NCBI RefSeq assembly: GCF_001750725.1 | Contig: NZ_CP017279.1 | Span: 4,278,001 to 4,342,000 of the forward strand | DNA length: 64,000 nt | Reading direction: 5' to 3' | DNA from: Enterobacter ludwigii | GTDB taxonomy: Bacteria > Pseudomonadota > Gammaproteobacteria > Enterobacterales > Enterobacteriaceae | Shown: positions 1-10,385 of the stretch, piece by piece | Layout of the letters: the number at the start of each line of letters is the position of its first letter | Position numbering within the stretch: the stretch's first letter is position 1 | Translations under genes and position numbers: made by a program | Notes under the pieces: generated by a model | What the model was told of the DNA's origin: nothing | Seen by the model: only the letters and a program-made list of their open reading frames with translations | Databases searched by the model: none

Positions 1-96
<96 letters not shown>

Positions 97-1245
97 TCAA
101 GCCTGCCACGGATGAATAACGACGCCCTGCACGACACGGTTAACCGTGCCGCTGGCGGACGGTGTATCCGGGGTATTGCCCACACGAAGTGACTGAGACA
201 GGGCAAAAACCTGGGCGTACATCAGGAAGCAGAAGGCCTGCTCCATATCGATAAACGTGCGGGCAGGGGGCAGCAGGATATGCGGGCCAGCCTCAATGAC
301 CGGATCGGTTTCGGCGGCAATGGCCACCACGCGCATGGCCTGACGATCGCGGCGCAGCTCAGCAAGCAGATCCAGATCGTACAGCCGCGTATACGGATGG
401 CTGGAGACAAACACCACCACCAGCGTTTCGCGATCCACCAGCGATTTGGGGCCATGGCGGAAACCGGTTGGGGAATCGTAGAACGCCGCCAGCTTGCCTG
501 CCGTCAGCTCCAGCACCTTCAGCGCCGATTCACGAGCGGCTCCCTGCAGACCCCCGCTTCCCAGATAGACGATCCTTTTCCACGGATCGTTGCCAAAGAC
601 GCTCTGGCTGAAATCGCCCAGTGACGTGAGGATCGTCTGGCATCGATCGGCCACATCGCGGAAGGTGTGGCTGTTGATCGTCTCCGGGGCGAAGACTGCC
701 AGGCAGCTTGCCATCATGGTGGTAATGCTGCTGGTCATCGCGAACCCGCGATCGTGTGTTTCGGCAGGCATCAGCAGCGCATACGCGTTATCGCTGTTTA
801 CCGCGGTCTGATAAAGGCTTCCCGCCTCATTACAGGTGATCGACAGGTGGTAGCACTCCGGCACACACTGGTTTGCCAGTTCAACGGCGGCTACGCTTTC
901 CGGACTATTGCCGGAACGGGCAAACGACACCAGCAGCAGCGGGTGTGCGGCGCTCAGGTAGTCCATCGGATTCGTGACCAGATCGGTCGTCGGTACGGCG
1001 GTAATGTTTTTCCCGGTGTGGCTGGCGAGCCAGGGCGCAATGATGTCGCCGATAAAGGCCGAGGTGCCTGCCCCCGTCAACACGATCCGTAGCTCGTGCT
1101 TGCGCAGCAGCGGCGTCAGGAAGTTATCGATCGACGCGCGCAGGTTATCGATATTGTTGAGTGAGCGGATCCAGCTGGCAGGTTGCTGGCGGATCTCTTC
1201 TTCGGTCCATGTGCCGGTGGTGGCGGTAGTGTTGGTTTCTGACAT
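97..1245 (-). CDS. agaS: AgaS, galactosamine-6-phosphate deaminase/isomerase (SIS family)
   Basis: 382 residues, close to the E. coli AgaS length. Two SIS (sugar isomerase) domains are visible. The first contains LTGAGTSAFIGD and SFARSGNSPES; the second contains YLGSGGLQGAARESALKVLEL and DSPTGFRHGPKS. AgaS converts galactosamine 6-phosphate to tagatose 6-phosphate plus ammonia in the cytoplasm, after AgaA has removed the acetyl group. I chose ATG 1245 (MSETNTT) over the ATG 45 bases upstream because it matches the family start. It is the first gene of the agaS-kbaY transcript and sits next to AgaR-type operators. Confidence 0.93.
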   Translation of the reverse strand: MSETNTTATTGTWTEEEIRQQPASWIRSLNNIDNLRASIDNFLTPLLRKHELRIVLTGAGTSAFIGDIIAPWLASHTGKNITAVPTTDLVTNPMDYLSAAHPLLLVSFARSGNSPESVAAVELANQCVPECYHLSITCNEAGSLYQTAVNSDNAYALLMPAETHDRGFAMTSSITTMMASCLAVFAPETINSHTFRDVADRCQTILTSLGDFSQSVFGNDPWKRIVYLGSGGLQGAARESALKVLELTAGKLAAFYDSPTGFRHGPKSLVDRETLVVVFVSSHPYTRLYDLDLLAELRRDRQAMRVVAIAAETDPVIEAGPHILLPPARTFIDMEQAFCFLMYAQVFALSQSLRVGNTPDTPSASGTVNRVVQGVVIHPWQA

Positions 1246-1492
1246 AACTTCAGTCCTTAGTCGTGTGAATTCCACATCAGACGCTGGCAAACGTGTCGCT
1301 ATCTTTCGTTTCGTTTCACTTGTTCACTTAAGCAGTTAAATAAAATCTATAGAAAAGAAATCGAAAGTTCAATGAAAGAAAAGAAATAAAACGAAAAGTG
1401 TGATCGGCAAAGAAAAGGCAATGATTAAGGAAAGGAAAAGAAAGACCTTGCGATCGCTTGCCGCAAGGCCCAATAACGGGACAATGAAAGGT
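1246..1492 (-). promoter_or_regulatory. agaS promoter region with AgaR-type operators
   Basis: This 247-base gap lies between agaA and agaS. It carries two stretches rich in the CTTTCGTTT / TTTCATTT motif of AgaR operators. One runs over about 1301-1329 (ATCTTTCGTTTCGTTTCACT and following bases). The other runs over about 1354-1400, mainly as the complement (GAAAG, GAAATAAAACGAAAAG). AgaR is a DeoR-family repressor that binds several such TTTCRTTTY-like repeats near agaS in E. coli. The operator call rests on motif similarity only. Confidence 0.65.
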
Positions 1493-2626
1493 CTAAAGGG
1501 GGAGAGACAAACCCTGGATCCAGATCTGCTGAAGGTGGAAACCTTCATCCAGCGCAATCATATTGGCACGCTTGCCCGGTTTTAATGAACCGAGCTGGTG
1601 ATCAATACCCAGCAATCGGGCAGGGTGCAGCGAGGCCATATGGATCGCATCCGCTGGCGTTATTCCCGCCTGCGCCACCATATTGCGCACGGCGGCATCG
1701 AGAGACAGCGTGCTGCCTGCAAGCCCACCGGAAGCGGTGCGTACCACCCCACCGTGCATGTTGACCTCGTCGCCACATAGCCTGTAACGTCCGTCGGGCA
1801 TCCCTGCGGCCTGCATGGCATCGGTAATCAGAACGATCCGCTCTTTGGCACAGCAGGCGCACAGCCGCAAAGCGCCCGGGTGAACGTGATGCCCGTCGGC
1901 AATCAGTTCCAGCCATGCCCGCGGGTCCGTCAAGCCTGCACCGACCATACCGGGTTCACGATGATGGAGCCCGGTCATGCCGTTATAACAGTGCACTAAC
2001 CCATCAGCGCCCGCCTCAAAAGCGGCAAGCGTTTGATCGTACGTCGCGGCGCTGTGGCCCAGCATGATCCGTATCCCACGCTGCTTAAGGTGGCGAATGG
2101 CCTGCAACGCACCGGGTTTCTCCGGTGCCAGAGCGACAACCCTGAGGGTGTGTCGCGATACTTCAATCAGCGAGTCCAGTTCGCTGACATCCAGTTCACG
2201 AAACAGCGCTGGCGGATGTGCCCCTTTGTTCTGTGGCGTAAAATAGGGACCTTCAAGATAGCTGCCCAGTATCTGCGCGCCGGGACCCCCGGACATACAG
2301 CGCCGGGCGATGCGTGCGAGCGCCCGGTGGACAGTCTCCAGCGGTGCGGTGACGGTCGTCGGTAAAAAAGCCCCTGTGCCTTCACGCGCTTTATGCATCG
2401 CCAGCGTGTCCAGCACCTCTGGGGCATCATCCATCACGTCCACACCCGCGCCACCGTGAACATGGGTATCGATATACGCCGGGCAAAGCTGGTCGGCATC
2501 CCGGGCATGCACGCCAGCTGGGATCGGCTCGATGGCGGTGATAATTCCGCTCTCCATGCGTAGCTGGTGATCCTCAAGCCAGCCCTGCTCGGTCAGCAGA
2601 CGACGCGCGCGCAGCACCTGACTCAT
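1493..2626 (-). CDS. agaA: N-acetylgalactosamine-6-phosphate deacetylase
   Basis: 377 residues, amidohydrolase fold of the NagA type. Visible active-site segments are IDTHVHGG (residues about 50-57), LEGPYF (metal-ligand Glu), MLGHSAA and GLVHCYNGM (metal His residues), and LITDAMQAAG (catalytic Asp). The enzyme removes the acetyl group from GalNAc 6-phosphate to give galactosamine 6-phosphate for AgaS. Its start overlaps the end of agaF by 4 bases, so translation is probably coupled. It is the last gene of the leftward kbaZ-agaVWEF-agaA operon. Confidence 0.93.
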   Translation of the reverse strand: MSQVLRARRLLTEQGWLEDHQLRMESGIITAIEPIPAGVHARDADQLCPAYIDTHVHGGAGVDVMDDAPEVLDTLAMHKAREGTGAFLPTTVTAPLETVHRALARIARRCMSGGPGAQILGSYLEGPYFTPQNKGAHPPALFRELDVSELDSLIEVSRHTLRVVALAPEKPGALQAIRHLKQRGIRIMLGHSAATYDQTLAAFEAGADGLVHCYNGMTGLHHREPGMVGAGLTDPRAWLELIADGHHVHPGALRLCACCAKERIVLITDAMQAAGMPDGRYRLCGDEVNMHGGVVRTASGGLAGSTLSLDAAVRNMVAQAGITPADAIHMASLHPARLLGIDHQLGSLKPGKRANMIALDEGFHLQQIWIQGLSLPL

Positions 2627-3057
2627 ATCCCTTCCTCAGCGGGGGCTTCCTCACGACAGCGCCCCAGCTCATCCACCAGGCTGGTCAGGCCGCGATGCCC
2701 GCATTCCAGGGCCTGCAGACGAAAGGCTTCGCTGCTTAACCCGTCGCGCTCCAGCACCATCTCAAGCAACAGCTGCAGGTTTGTACCGGTAATCACCTCG
2801 CTGCCGGGTCTTTTCATGGCGAGCGTTGATGCCACCCGGAACGGCGTCCCCCCGAGCAGATCGGTGAGAAACACAATATCGTGCTGCCCGTCCAGTTCAC
2901 TGACTGCCTGTTCAAGCTGCGCGGTCAGCCGCGCGGTGGTGGAGCTTTCAGGAAAATCGATGGCGATAAACTGCGGCTGCTCGCCGAGGATTTGTTTCAT
3001 CGCCTGTTCAAGCCCGCTGGCAAACCCGCCGTGACCCGTCAAAATAATGCCTAACAT
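2623..3057 (-). CDS. agaF: GalNAc PTS, enzyme IIA component
   Basis: 144 residues of the mannose-family PTS IIA fold. The phosphorylatable histidine is in the N-terminal LTGHGGFASGL motif (His9), and a second conserved stretch reads FLTDLLGGTPFR. It accepts phosphate from HPr and passes it to the IIB protein AgaV. It is a separate gene, as in the aga system, rather than fused to IIB as in ManX. It lies 15 bases after agaE and overlaps agaA. Confidence 0.9.
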   Translation of the reverse strand: MLGIILTGHGGFASGLEQAMKQILGEQPQFIAIDFPESSTTARLTAQLEQAVSELDGQHDIVFLTDLLGGTPFRVASTLAMKRPGSEVITGTNLQLLLEMVLERDGLSSEAFRLQALECGHRGLTSLVDELGRCREEAPAEEGI

Positions 3058-3072
3058 TGCGACCTCTTTGCT

Positions 3073-3951
3073 TTACAGGAAGTGACAGAACTTACCGACA
3101 ACCCCCAGCACCACGGTGATACCGATCAGGCGCAGTGGGGTCCAGCCGCGACGAACCAGCCAGAACATGGTCAGGGTATAGACCAGCGGCAGGAAAGCGG
3201 GCATCAGTTTATCGATAACGTCGGCTTGCAGCTTGACCACCGCATGCCCGGCCTTGATTTCAAGCGTGGTGTTGAGACGTACGTAGGTTGCCACCAGCGC
3301 GCCAATGACCGTCATCCCCACGATGGAAGCCGCGTGGCCGACCTTTTTGGTATTGGCTTTAATCAGCGGGATGGCTGCCACACCCATCCGGTAGGCGTAA
3401 TGTGCCAGGCCAAAACGCAGGCCAAGATGCACTACGTTAAACAGCACAATAAAGACCACCGCACCCAGTATGGAGCCTTGCAGGGCAAGGCTTGCGCCGA
3501 TCCCGCCGCAAATTGGCAATAGCGTAAGCCAGAACATGGCATCGCCAATGCCGCCAAGCGGTGCCCCCACGGCGATCTTGGTGCTCTGGATACTGTTGAC
3601 ATCCTGCTTGGAGCGCTCCATCGCCAGGATGATGCCAATGACAAATGTCACCAGAAATGGATGCGTATTGAAGAAGCCCATATGGCCTTTCATGGCGCGG
3701 GCCAGATCCCGCTTGTTGGTATGGATCTTTTTCAGCGCGGGCAGGAGGCCATACAGCCAGCCGGAAGCCTGCATACGTTCATAGTTAAACGAGGCCTGCA
3801 GCAGCATCGAACGCCAGGCGACACGGTTAATATCCTTTTTCGTCAGCTCGGCACCAATATGTTGATCTTCATAGACGTTTTCATTCACGCCCGTGAGCAG
3901 CGTCTCTTCGTGGTCAGAAACGCCAGGCAGCGTAGTTTGATTAGATGCCAT
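3073..3951 (-). CDS. agaE: GalNAc PTS, membrane component IID
   Basis: 292 residues of the mannose-family IID type. A cytoplasmic N-terminal part (LTKKDINRVAWRSMLLQASF) is followed by MGFFNTHPFLV and GAPLGGIGDAMFW, all typical of IID proteins. Hydrophobic segments follow, and a membrane helix lies near the C-terminus. With AgaW it forms the sugar channel in the inner membrane. Its start overlaps the end of agaW by 11 bases. Assignment to the GalNAc rather than the galactosamine system (AgaD) rests on the order V-W-E-F next to agaA and kbaZ. Confidence 0.88.
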   Translation of the reverse strand: MASNQTTLPGVSDHEETLLTGVNENVYEDQHIGAELTKKDINRVAWRSMLLQASFNYERMQASGWLYGLLPALKKIHTNKRDLARAMKGHMGFFNTHPFLVTFVIGIILAMERSKQDVNSIQSTKIAVGAPLGGIGDAMFWLTLLPICGGIGASLALQGSILGAVVFIVLFNVVHLGLRFGLAHYAYRMGVAAIPLIKANTKKVGHAASIVGMTVIGALVATYVRLNTTLEIKAGHAVVKLQADVIDKLMPAFLPLVYTLTMFWLVRRGWTPLRLIGITVVLGVVGKFCHFL

Positions 3952-4720
3952 CTTCGAATTCCTCTTTCTGGGCTGCAGGTGTCGCCGGTTCAGGCGATTT
4001 ACGCATCAGGTCAATCAGCGCCATTGCCAGCGCGGCCGCGGCAATCGCCAGCACCGGCAGTTTCAACCAGGCTGCGGCAACAAAGCCGATGATAAAGTAA
4101 GGGATATAGACGTTTTTCATCATGATTTTCAGCAATACGGCGAAGCCAATCGCGGGCATGATGCCGCCGGCGACGCCGAGGCCGTCAATCAGACGTTCCG
4201 GCAGCACATCAATGGCGGTTTTCGCGTGTTCAGCGCCAAAGTAGATCGGCAGGAAGGCACACAGAAAATAGAAGATACCGAGCGCCAGCAGTGCCAGATA
4301 GTTGACTCTTTCGATGCCGTTCGTGTCCGCATTGGCTGCCATGCGGTCACAGCGTGACATCACCCCGGACATGACGGAGAACAGGAAAGTGATCCCCATC
4401 TGTACCGCAACCGCAAACGGGACGGCGACCCCAACGGCGACATCCGGCTTCACACCGGTGCTGATCGCAAACGTGGTGCCGACAATCGTGCCGATAATGA
4501 CGTTTGGCGGTTGCGCGCCGGCCAGCGGAGCCAGCCCCATCCAGACCAGCTCCAGCGTACCGCCCGTTAAAATACCGGTGTGCAGATCGCCCAGAATGAG
4601 GCCAACCAGCGGCCCGAGCACCACCGGGCGGTGCATGTGTGTTAACCCGTTAAACATATCCAGGCCCGCGATAAAGGCGAGAATGCCCAGCGCGAATGCC
4701 TGCAAGAGACTAATTTCCAT
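3941..4720 (-). CDS. agaW: GalNAc PTS, membrane component IIC
   Basis: 259 residues, very hydrophobic, with MEISLLQAFALGILAFIAGLD at the start and the IIC motif GGTLELVWMGLAPLAGAQPPN near residue 70. I chose the start at 4720, not the longer frame to 4774, because MEISLLQ matches the family start and leaves room for agaV upstream (gap of 10 bases). It forms the sugar-translocating channel with AgaE. Confidence 0.9.
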   Translation of the reverse strand: MEISLLQAFALGILAFIAGLDMFNGLTHMHRPVVLGPLVGLILGDLHTGILTGGTLELVWMGLAPLAGAQPPNVIIGTIVGTTFAISTGVKPDVAVGVAVPFAVAVQMGITFLFSVMSGVMSRCDRMAANADTNGIERVNYLALLALGIFYFLCAFLPIYFGAEHAKTAIDVLPERLIDGLGVAGGIMPAIGFAVLLKIMMKNVYIPYFIIGFVAAAWLKLPVLAIAAAALAMALIDLMRKSPEPATPAAQKEEFEDGI

Positions 4721-4730
4721 TGTGAATCCC

Positions 4731-5204
4731 TCAGAGCAGTTTAAAGAGATCCAAAGCAGTCTCAGTCGGAACACCCTGAACGAAGCATTCCACTCCGGCG
4801 GCTTTCAGGCCGTTAAATGCGGCGATATCGTTCGCATCGACAGAGACCGTTTTGGCAATTTGTTTTTTGCCACTGGCGTAATGCAGGTTTCCTACGTTGA
4901 TACGGGTGATGGGCACGCCGCCTTCGACCAGCGTCAGAAAATCCGCGGGTGATTTGCAGACCAGCAGAATTTTCTGGCGCTCGGCAGCGCGATGAATGTT
5001 GTCGATCACTTTTTGCAGCGACCAGAAACGCACGGCGATCCCTTCTGCGAGCACCATCTCCATCAGGTTTTGTTGAACCGGATCCTCAGCGACTTCATCA
5101 TTAGCGACCAGCACCAGGTTGGCCCCCGCAAACCCAACCCATTGCACACCTACCTGACCGTGGATCAGGCGTTCATCGATGCGGCATAAGACAATGTTTG
5201 GCAT
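4731..5204 (-). CDS. agaV: GalNAc PTS, enzyme IIB component
   Basis: 157 residues, mannose-family IIB. The N-terminal RIDERLIHGQVGVQW carries the phosphorylated histidine (His15). This cytoplasmic protein transfers phosphate from AgaF to GalNAc as it enters through AgaW/AgaE. It lies 19 bases after kbaZ in the same operon. Confidence 0.92.
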   Translation of the reverse strand: MPNIVLCRIDERLIHGQVGVQWVGFAGANLVLVANDEVAEDPVQQNLMEMVLAEGIAVRFWSLQKVIDNIHRAAERQKILLVCKSPADFLTLVEGGVPITRINVGNLHYASGKKQIAKTVSVDANDIAAFNGLKAAGVECFVQGVPTETALDLFKLL

Positions 5205-5223
5205 AGCGCTTTCCTCTTTTTAA

Positions 5224-6519
5224 TTATGCGTTTTGAGTCGTTACGCCTTCGCAGGCGGCATGGTACTGCTGGAGTATGTCCTGAATGTGGTCGAGGATGA
5301 GGTCCCGTGGTGTCGACTTGAGAGCACCCTCGCGAACTTTGCTGTATTGCAACGGCAGGTACTGGCTGATCAGCGGCAGCGGGATCGGTTCGTCTGCCAG
5401 GTTGCGTACCAGTCGCGCAAAGGCTTCGTCGATCTGGCTGTCCGGCCAGTAATAGCGCACCCGATCGGAGTAGCTATACCCGCGTGCCAGGCGTCGCGCA
5501 TTGCCATCACCGTGATAATGGCTTTGCCAGTATTCGGGGCGATCGAGCATCACGTTTTCCAGGACATGACGCAGGCCCGAACAGGCTTTTGCAGGCAGCA
5601 ACTCTTCTTCAATGGCGGCCAGCGAGAACAACGCTTCACGCAGGGCAAAGGTCAGTGCCGGGCCAACTTTGAGGATGGCGAAGTGATCTTTCACCAGTTG
5701 GCGCAGCGCCTGCGGTGTCTGGTAGTCGGTAGAGTGCGCTTCAAATATCAGCGTGTCGTAAGCTTCAACCATATGGCTCAGGGCGACGGCGTTTTGGGGT
5801 TGATAGTCACACACATGTGCGTGGTCAAACTCAACGCCAGGCTGAACCACCAGGCCAATAATGCGTGGCCAGATGTCGCTTAACCCTTCTTTCTCGAACG
5901 CGTGGCGGTGAGCTTCAAGGGTGGCACGCGCGGCTTCTGGGGTCGTGACGGCAAGCTCGGTGAGCGTTTCATGCGCGCCGCCCGGAACCGGCACTTCCGT
6001 ACCGATGACATACACCAGGTCAGCGACATCAGCGTGCGCCAGGCTGGTTTTCTCCGCAATTTTCGCCAGGCGTGCCGCGCGTTCGGCAACGATGGCGTCG
6101 GTTAACGGAACCGGATCGTCTTCGCAGGACATGCTGCAGTCGAGGTGGATCTTTTTAAACCCGGCAGCGACATAGCTTCTGATCAGATCTTCGGCATTCG
6201 CCATCGCCTGCCGGGCAGGCAGGTTTTGCCAGCGGTTTGGCCCTAAATGATCGCCGCCGAGGATCAGTTGCGATGTCGGGAAACCAAGGGATTCCGCCAG
6301 CTTACAGACGAACCCGTGAAAATCGGCGGGTGTCATACCGGTGTAACCGCCAAATTGATCCACCTGATTAGAGGTGGCTTCAATCAGCAGCGGCGTGTGA
6401 TGCAGTTGGGCGTAACGAATTGCGGCTTCAAGTACCAGTGGATGTGCGGAACAAACGGCATAAATCCCGTTCGCATTCCCCCGTTTATGTTGTTCCACCA
6501 TTTCTGTCAGATGTTTCAC
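5224..6519 (-). CDS. kbaZ: KbaZ, non-catalytic subunit of tagatose-bisphosphate aldolase
   Basis: 431 residues with the GatZ/KbaZ hallmarks [37 protein letters not shown] and EFDHAHV. KbaZ stabilises and activates the KbaY aldolase. The start is probably GTG at 6519 (reading VKHLTEM, where E. coli has MKHLTEM), because the sequence GGAGAGG sits just upstream at ribosome-binding distance. An ATG 12 bases earlier overlaps that site and would leave it without a function. First gene of the leftward aga operon. Confidence 0.92.
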   Translation of the reverse strand: MKHLTEMVEQHKRGNANGIYAVCSAHPLVLEAAIRYAQLHHTPLLIEATSNQVDQFGGYTGMTPADFHGFVCKLAESLGFPTSQLILGGDHLGPNRWQNLPARQAMANAEDLIRSYVAAGFKKIHLDCSMSCEDDPVPLTDAIVAERAARLAKIAEKTSLAHADVADLVYVIGTEVPVPGGAHETLTELAVTTPEAARATLEAHRHAFEKEGLSDIWPRIIGLVVQPGVEFDHAHVCDYQPQNAVALSHMVEAYDTLIFEAHSTDYQTPQALRQLVKDHFAILKVGPALTFALREALFSLAAIEEELLPAKACSGLRHVLENVMLDRPEYWQSHYHGDGNARRLARGYSYSDRVRYYWPDSQIDEAFARLVRNLADEPIPLPLISQYLPLQYSKVREGALKSTPRDLILDHIQDILQQYHAACEGVTTQNA

Positions 6520-6553
6520 TTTCCTCTCCATTTCGGATGGTGATGGTTTTCAT

Positions 6554-6752
6554 CTTTCGTTTTGTTTCATTTAATCCTGCATCATGGTGATATAAAAATA
6601 AAACGAAAGATAATGGTTTTCCGATCTGTTTCACAAAAGAAACATAATGAAATGTTTCAGCGACGAGAGAGTGCGCTGACTGGAAGCAGGCAGGGCTTGC
6701 ATTCCCATAAAAGAAAGGCGTTAATAGACAAAACGAAATGAAACGAAAGACC
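6554..6752. promoter_or_regulatory. AgaR-type operators between kbaZ and agaR
   Basis: The kbaZ-agaR control region holds several near-identical motifs. CTTTCGTTTTGTTTCATTTA lies at 6554-6573. The complement motif AAAATAAAACGAAAGA lies around 6595-6610, GAAACATAATGAAATGTTTC around 6649-6668, and AAAACGAAATGAAACGAAAG at 6730-6749. They match the published AgaR consensus type (TTTCRTTTYRTTTY). Their placement over both divergent promoters suggests AgaR controls kbaZ and its own gene. Confidence 0.75.
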
Positions 6753-6770
6753 ATTTATTAAGGAGCTCGC

Positions 6771-7580
6771 ATGAGCAGCACCGATTCATCCGCGGAGAAG
6801 CGCGTCACCGGCACCAGTGAAAGGCGAGAGCAGATCATTCAGCGGTTGCGGGCACAGGGAAGCGTGCAGGTTAACGATCTTTCTCATTTATATGGCGTTT
6901 CCACGGTGACGATCCGTAACGACCTGGCGTTTCTTGAGAAGCAGGGCATTGCCGTTCGTGCTTATGGCGGAGCGCTGATTTGTGAAGGCAATGCGCCTGG
7001 CACTGAACCCTCCGTGGAGGACAAAAGTTCGCTCAATACTGCAGTTAAGCGCAGTATCGCGCAGGCCGCCGCCGCGCTGGTGAAGCCGGGTCATCGCATC
7101 ATTCTGGATTCCGGAACCACAACGTTTGAAATCGCCCGTATGCTGCGTCAGCACACGGATGTGATTGCCATGACCAACGGAATGAACGTGGCGAATGCAT
7201 TACTGGAAGCGGAAGGGGTGGAGCTGCTGATGACCGGTGGGCACTTGCGCCGCCAGTCGCAATCTTTTTACGGCGATCAGGCTGAGCAGTCCTTACAGAA
7301 TTACCACTTTGATCTGCTTTTTCTTGGGGTCGACGCCATCGACCTCGATCGCGGCGTCAGTACCCACAATGAAGATGAAGCCCGACTGAACCGGCGGATG
7401 TGCGAGGTGGCAGAGCGTATTATCGTGGTCACTGACTCCAGCAAATTTAACCGTTCGAGCCTGCATAAAATCATCGATACCCAGAGAATCGATATGATTA
7501 TCGTCGATGAAGGGATTCCGCCTGAGAGCCTGGAAGGGCTGCGTAAGAGCGGGATAGATGTGGTGTTGGTGAAGGGATAA
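6771..7580 (+). CDS. agaR: Aga operon repressor, DeoR family
   Basis: 269 residues. An N-terminal DeoR winged helix-turn-helix is visible ([20 protein letters not shown], then [19 protein letters not shown], residues about 18-62). The C-terminal sugar-phosphate-sensing domain follows ([43 protein letters not shown]). AgaR represses the aga operons and is released by a GalNAc catabolic intermediate. The ribosome-binding site AAGGAG lies 6 bases before the ATG. It is divergent from kbaZ and convergent with garD. Confidence 0.93.
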   Translation: MSSTDSSAEKRVTGTSERREQIIQRLRAQGSVQVNDLSHLYGVSTVTIRNDLAFLEKQGIAVRAYGGALICEGNAPGTEPSVEDKSSLNTAVKRSIAQAAAALVKPGHRIILDSGTTTFEIARMLRQHTDVIAMTNGMNVANALLEAEGVELLMTGGHLRRQSQSFYGDQAEQSLQNYHFDLLFLGVDAIDLDRGVSTHNEDEARLNRRMCEVAERIIVVTDSSKFNRSSLHKIIDTQRIDMIIVDEGIPPESLEGLRKSGIDVVLVKG

Positions 7581-7584
7581 GTTG

Positions 7585-7607
7585 CCCCCTCTCTTCGGGA
7601 GAGGGGG
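7585..7607. terminator. Hairpin between convergent agaR and garD
   Basis: CCCCCTCTC and GAGAGGGGG form a 9-bp stem with a 5-base loop between two convergent genes. The T-run is short on both strands, so termination strength is uncertain. Confidence 0.6.
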
Positions 7608-7614
7608 AAAGCGG

Positions 7615-9186
7615 TCACGTCACCGGTGCCGGGTTAAACACCGCCAGCTGGTTATGTAATCCCCATTGATCGGAGAACGTCTTCTTACGGCCGCTTGCCA
7701 CGTCCAGAATGAAGTGGAACAGCTTCCAGCCGACATCCTCAATACTCTCTTCGCCAGTGGCAATGGTGCCTGCGTTGATGTCCATTAGGTCATACCAGCG
7801 GTTTGCCAGCTCGGTACGGGTGGCCATTTTAATCACCGGTACCGCCATCAGCCCGTACGGCGTGCCGCGCCCGGTGGTAAAGACCTGCACCGTAATGCCG
7901 GATGCCACCTGCTGTGTGCCACAGACGAAGTCGCTGGCCGGGGTCGCGGCGTAAATCAGGCCGCGTCTGGTGGGGCGCTGGCCCGGGGAGAGCACTTCAA
8001 CAATGGCGCTCTGGCCGGATTTGGCAATCGAGCCGAGGGCTTTTTCCACCACGTTCGCCAGACCGCCTTTTTTATTGCCCGGAGAGGGGTTGGCGCTGCG
8101 ATCGGTTTGTCCCATGTCGAGATAGTTATCGTACCAGGCCATCTCCTCAAGCAGGCGTTTGCCCACCTCTTCATTGATGGCGCGTGGGGTGAGCAGATGG
8201 ATGGCATCACGCACTTCGGTCACTTCGGAGAACATCACCGTGGCGCCACAACGGACAAACAGATCCGAGGCATAGCCCACCGCCGGGTTCGCCGTGACGC
8301 CTGAAAACGCATCGCTGCCGCCGCACTGGGTGCCTATCACCAGCTCTGATGCCGGGCAGGTCTCGCGCTGGCGCTGGTTCAGTTTTTCCAGATGGCGCTC
8401 CGCCACCTGAAGGATATCGTCAACCATTGAACGGAATCCGACGTGATGCGCATCCTGCAAACGTACAATGCTGGCCTCGTCGACCGGAATGGCATTCACA
8501 TCTTCGGTGCCCTGCAACAGACGCTCTGGCTGCAGCTTTTCGCAACCCAGACCAATGACCATCACTTCGCCACCGAAATTCGGGTTCAGGGCGATATTAT
8601 GGATGGTACGAATCGGTACCACGGCCGCCGGAGCATTGATGGCCACGCCGCAGCCGTACAGATGGTTCAGACCCACCACGCCGTCGACATTCGGGTATTT
8701 CGGCAGCAGGTCGCGCTCAATGATTTTCACCACGTAATCCACCACGCCTGCCACACAGTGCACGCTGGTGGTGATACCGAGCAGATTCTTGGTGCCTACG
8801 CTGCCGTCCGCATTCCTGTACCCTTCGAATGTGTACCCTTCCAGCGGGGGCAGTGGCTCAGGAACCCGGGTGGCCAGGGGTAGCGTGTTCAGCGGCGGCG
8901 CTTCGGGTAACTCAACCAGCGACTCCTCAATCCAGCTCCCCTGAGGAATAGCGCGAACCGCATACCCGATAACTTCGCCATACCGCACGATTTCACCGTG
9001 GGCCGGGATATCCACCAGGGCGACTTTATGCCCCTGCGGAATATGTTCAGTCAGCTCCAGCCCATCCGGGAAACGGGTGCCCGCTTTTAGACCGTTGTCG
9101 TTAACAATTATCGCCACATTATCCGTGTCGTGAACTTTGATATAGAACGCCGTCGGCGACGCTTGTCGAATTTCAATGTCGGCCAT
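7615..9186 (-). CDS. garD: Galactarate dehydratase
   Basis: 523 residues, the same length as E. coli GarD and nearly collinear with it. An N-terminal SAF-like domain (about residues 1-100) is followed by the altronate/galactarate dehydratase core ([57 protein letters not shown]). GarD converts galactarate to 5-keto-4-deoxy-D-glucarate and needs iron. It is transcribed away from garL-garR-garK, which complete the pathway. Confidence 0.95.
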   Translation of the reverse strand: MADIEIRQASPTAFYIKVHDTDNVAIIVNDNGLKAGTRFPDGLELTEHIPQGHKVALVDIPAHGEIVRYGEVIGYAVRAIPQGSWIEESLVELPEAPPLNTLPLATRVPEPLPPLEGYTFEGYRNADGSVGTKNLLGITTSVHCVAGVVDYVVKIIERDLLPKYPNVDGVVGLNHLYGCGVAINAPAAVVPIRTIHNIALNPNFGGEVMVIGLGCEKLQPERLLQGTEDVNAIPVDEASIVRLQDAHHVGFRSMVDDILQVAERHLEKLNQRQRETCPASELVIGTQCGGSDAFSGVTANPAVGYASDLFVRCGATVMFSEVTEVRDAIHLLTPRAINEEVGKRLLEEMAWYDNYLDMGQTDRSANPSPGNKKGGLANVVEKALGSIAKSGQSAIVEVLSPGQRPTRRGLIYAATPASDFVCGTQQVASGITVQVFTTGRGTPYGLMAVPVIKMATRTELANRWYDLMDINAGTIATGEESIEDVGWKLFHFILDVASGRKKTFSDQWGLHNQLAVFNPAPVT

Positions 9187-9593
9187 TGTTCAATATTCTC
9201 CAGCAAAATGTCTGATAGTAAATGCAGCCAGGGGATGTTTATTTTCTTATCGCAGAAATAAAGACGCGGCTTGAGTCAATAAAGAATGTCAGGAGACGAG
9301 ATATCAAAATGTGATCCCGATCGCTCCTTAAAACCGGCGCAGATGCCACCCGGCCAGCAATACCTGATTCTGTGCATCAGCGCCCATCGCGTTGTGCATA
9401 TGCTCAAAATATTATCAAAACACGCCGCAATGCTTGAGCATTAAAACAATGTGCTGCCATGACGTGAGGATTATACTGAATGACGATTTTATAACGCCTA
9501 AATTAAGTCAGGAAATAAATATAACGCTGACGCTGCGTCTGAAAATATAAATATGAACCTGAATAAGACTGCGGAATTAAAAAGGTAAACGTG
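9187..9593. promoter_or_regulatory. garD-garL divergent control region; garP absent
   Basis: These 407 bases carry no convincing coding frame. In E. coli the divergent promoters of garD and garP-garL-garR-garK lie here under CdaR and CRP control, and garP (the galactarate/glucarate transporter) comes first. No garP is present. A possible CRP half-good site, TGTGA-N6-TCGCT, lies at 9310-9325. An AT-rich stretch at 9470-9590 leads into garL. I see no clear CdaR operator. Confidence 0.5.
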
Positions 9594-10364
9594 ATGAATA
9601 ATGATATCTTCCCGAATAAGTTTAAAGCGGCCCTCGCGGCGCACCAGATCCAGATTGGCTGCTGGTCCGCGCTGGCAAGCCCCATCAGCACCGAAGTACT
9701 GGGCCTGGCCGGTTTCGACTGGCTGGTGCTGGACGGCGAACATGCGCCGAACGATATCAGCACCTTTATTCCGCAGTTAATGGCGCTCAAAGGGAGCCAT
9801 AGCGCGCCGGTGGTTCGCGTCCCGACCAACGAGCCGGTAATCATCAAACGTCTGCTGGATATTGGGTTTTACAACTTCCTGATCCCGTTTGTGGAAACGG
9901 AAGAGCAGGCGGTGCAGGCCGTGGCGTCAACGCGTTATCCGCCGGAAGGGATCCGCGGGGTCTCCGTTTCCCATCGTGCCAACATGTTTGGCACCGTCCC
10001 GGACTACTTCACACAGTCCAACAGCAACATCACCATCCTGGTACAGATTGAGAGCCAGCAGGGGGTCGATAACGTCGACGCTATCGCTGCCACCGACGGT
10101 GTGGATGGCATCTTCGTTGGCCCAAGCGATCTTGCTGCGGCATTCGGCCATCTGGGCAATGCGGGTCATCCTGAGGTGCAGCGCGCTATTCAGCACATCT
10201 TTGCCCGTGCCAACGCGCACGGCAAACCGTGCGGCATTCTGGCGCCGGTTGAGGCTGATGCCCGTCGCTATCTGGAGTGGGGCGCGACCTTCGTTGCCGT
10301 CGGTAGCGACCTCGGCGTATTCCGCTCGGCCACGCAGAAGTTAGCGGACGCCTTTAAAAAATAA
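9594..10364 (+). CDS. garL: 5-keto-4-deoxy-D-glucarate aldolase
   Basis: 256 residues, HpcH/HpaI class II aldolase family. Key segments are [13 protein letters not shown] (residues about 41-53), [41 protein letters not shown] (metal-binding Glu) and [12 protein letters not shown] (metal-binding Asp). It splits 5-keto-4-deoxy-D-glucarate into pyruvate and tartronate semialdehyde. I prefer ATG 9594 over the GTG immediately before it, because it gives the family start [11 protein letters not shown]. First gene of garL-garR-garK here. Confidence 0.95.
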   Translation: MNNDIFPNKFKAALAAHQIQIGCWSALASPISTEVLGLAGFDWLVLDGEHAPNDISTFIPQLMALKGSHSAPVVRVPTNEPVIIKRLLDIGFYNFLIPFVETEEQAVQAVASTRYPPEGIRGVSVSHRANMFGTVPDYFTQSNSNITILVQIESQQGVDNVDAIAATDGVDGIFVGPSDLAAAFGHLGNAGHPEVQRAIQHIFARANAHGKPCGILAPVEADARRYLEWGATFVAVGSDLGVFRSATQKLADAFKK

Positions 10365-10385
10365 CCATCATTGAGGAAACGAATT

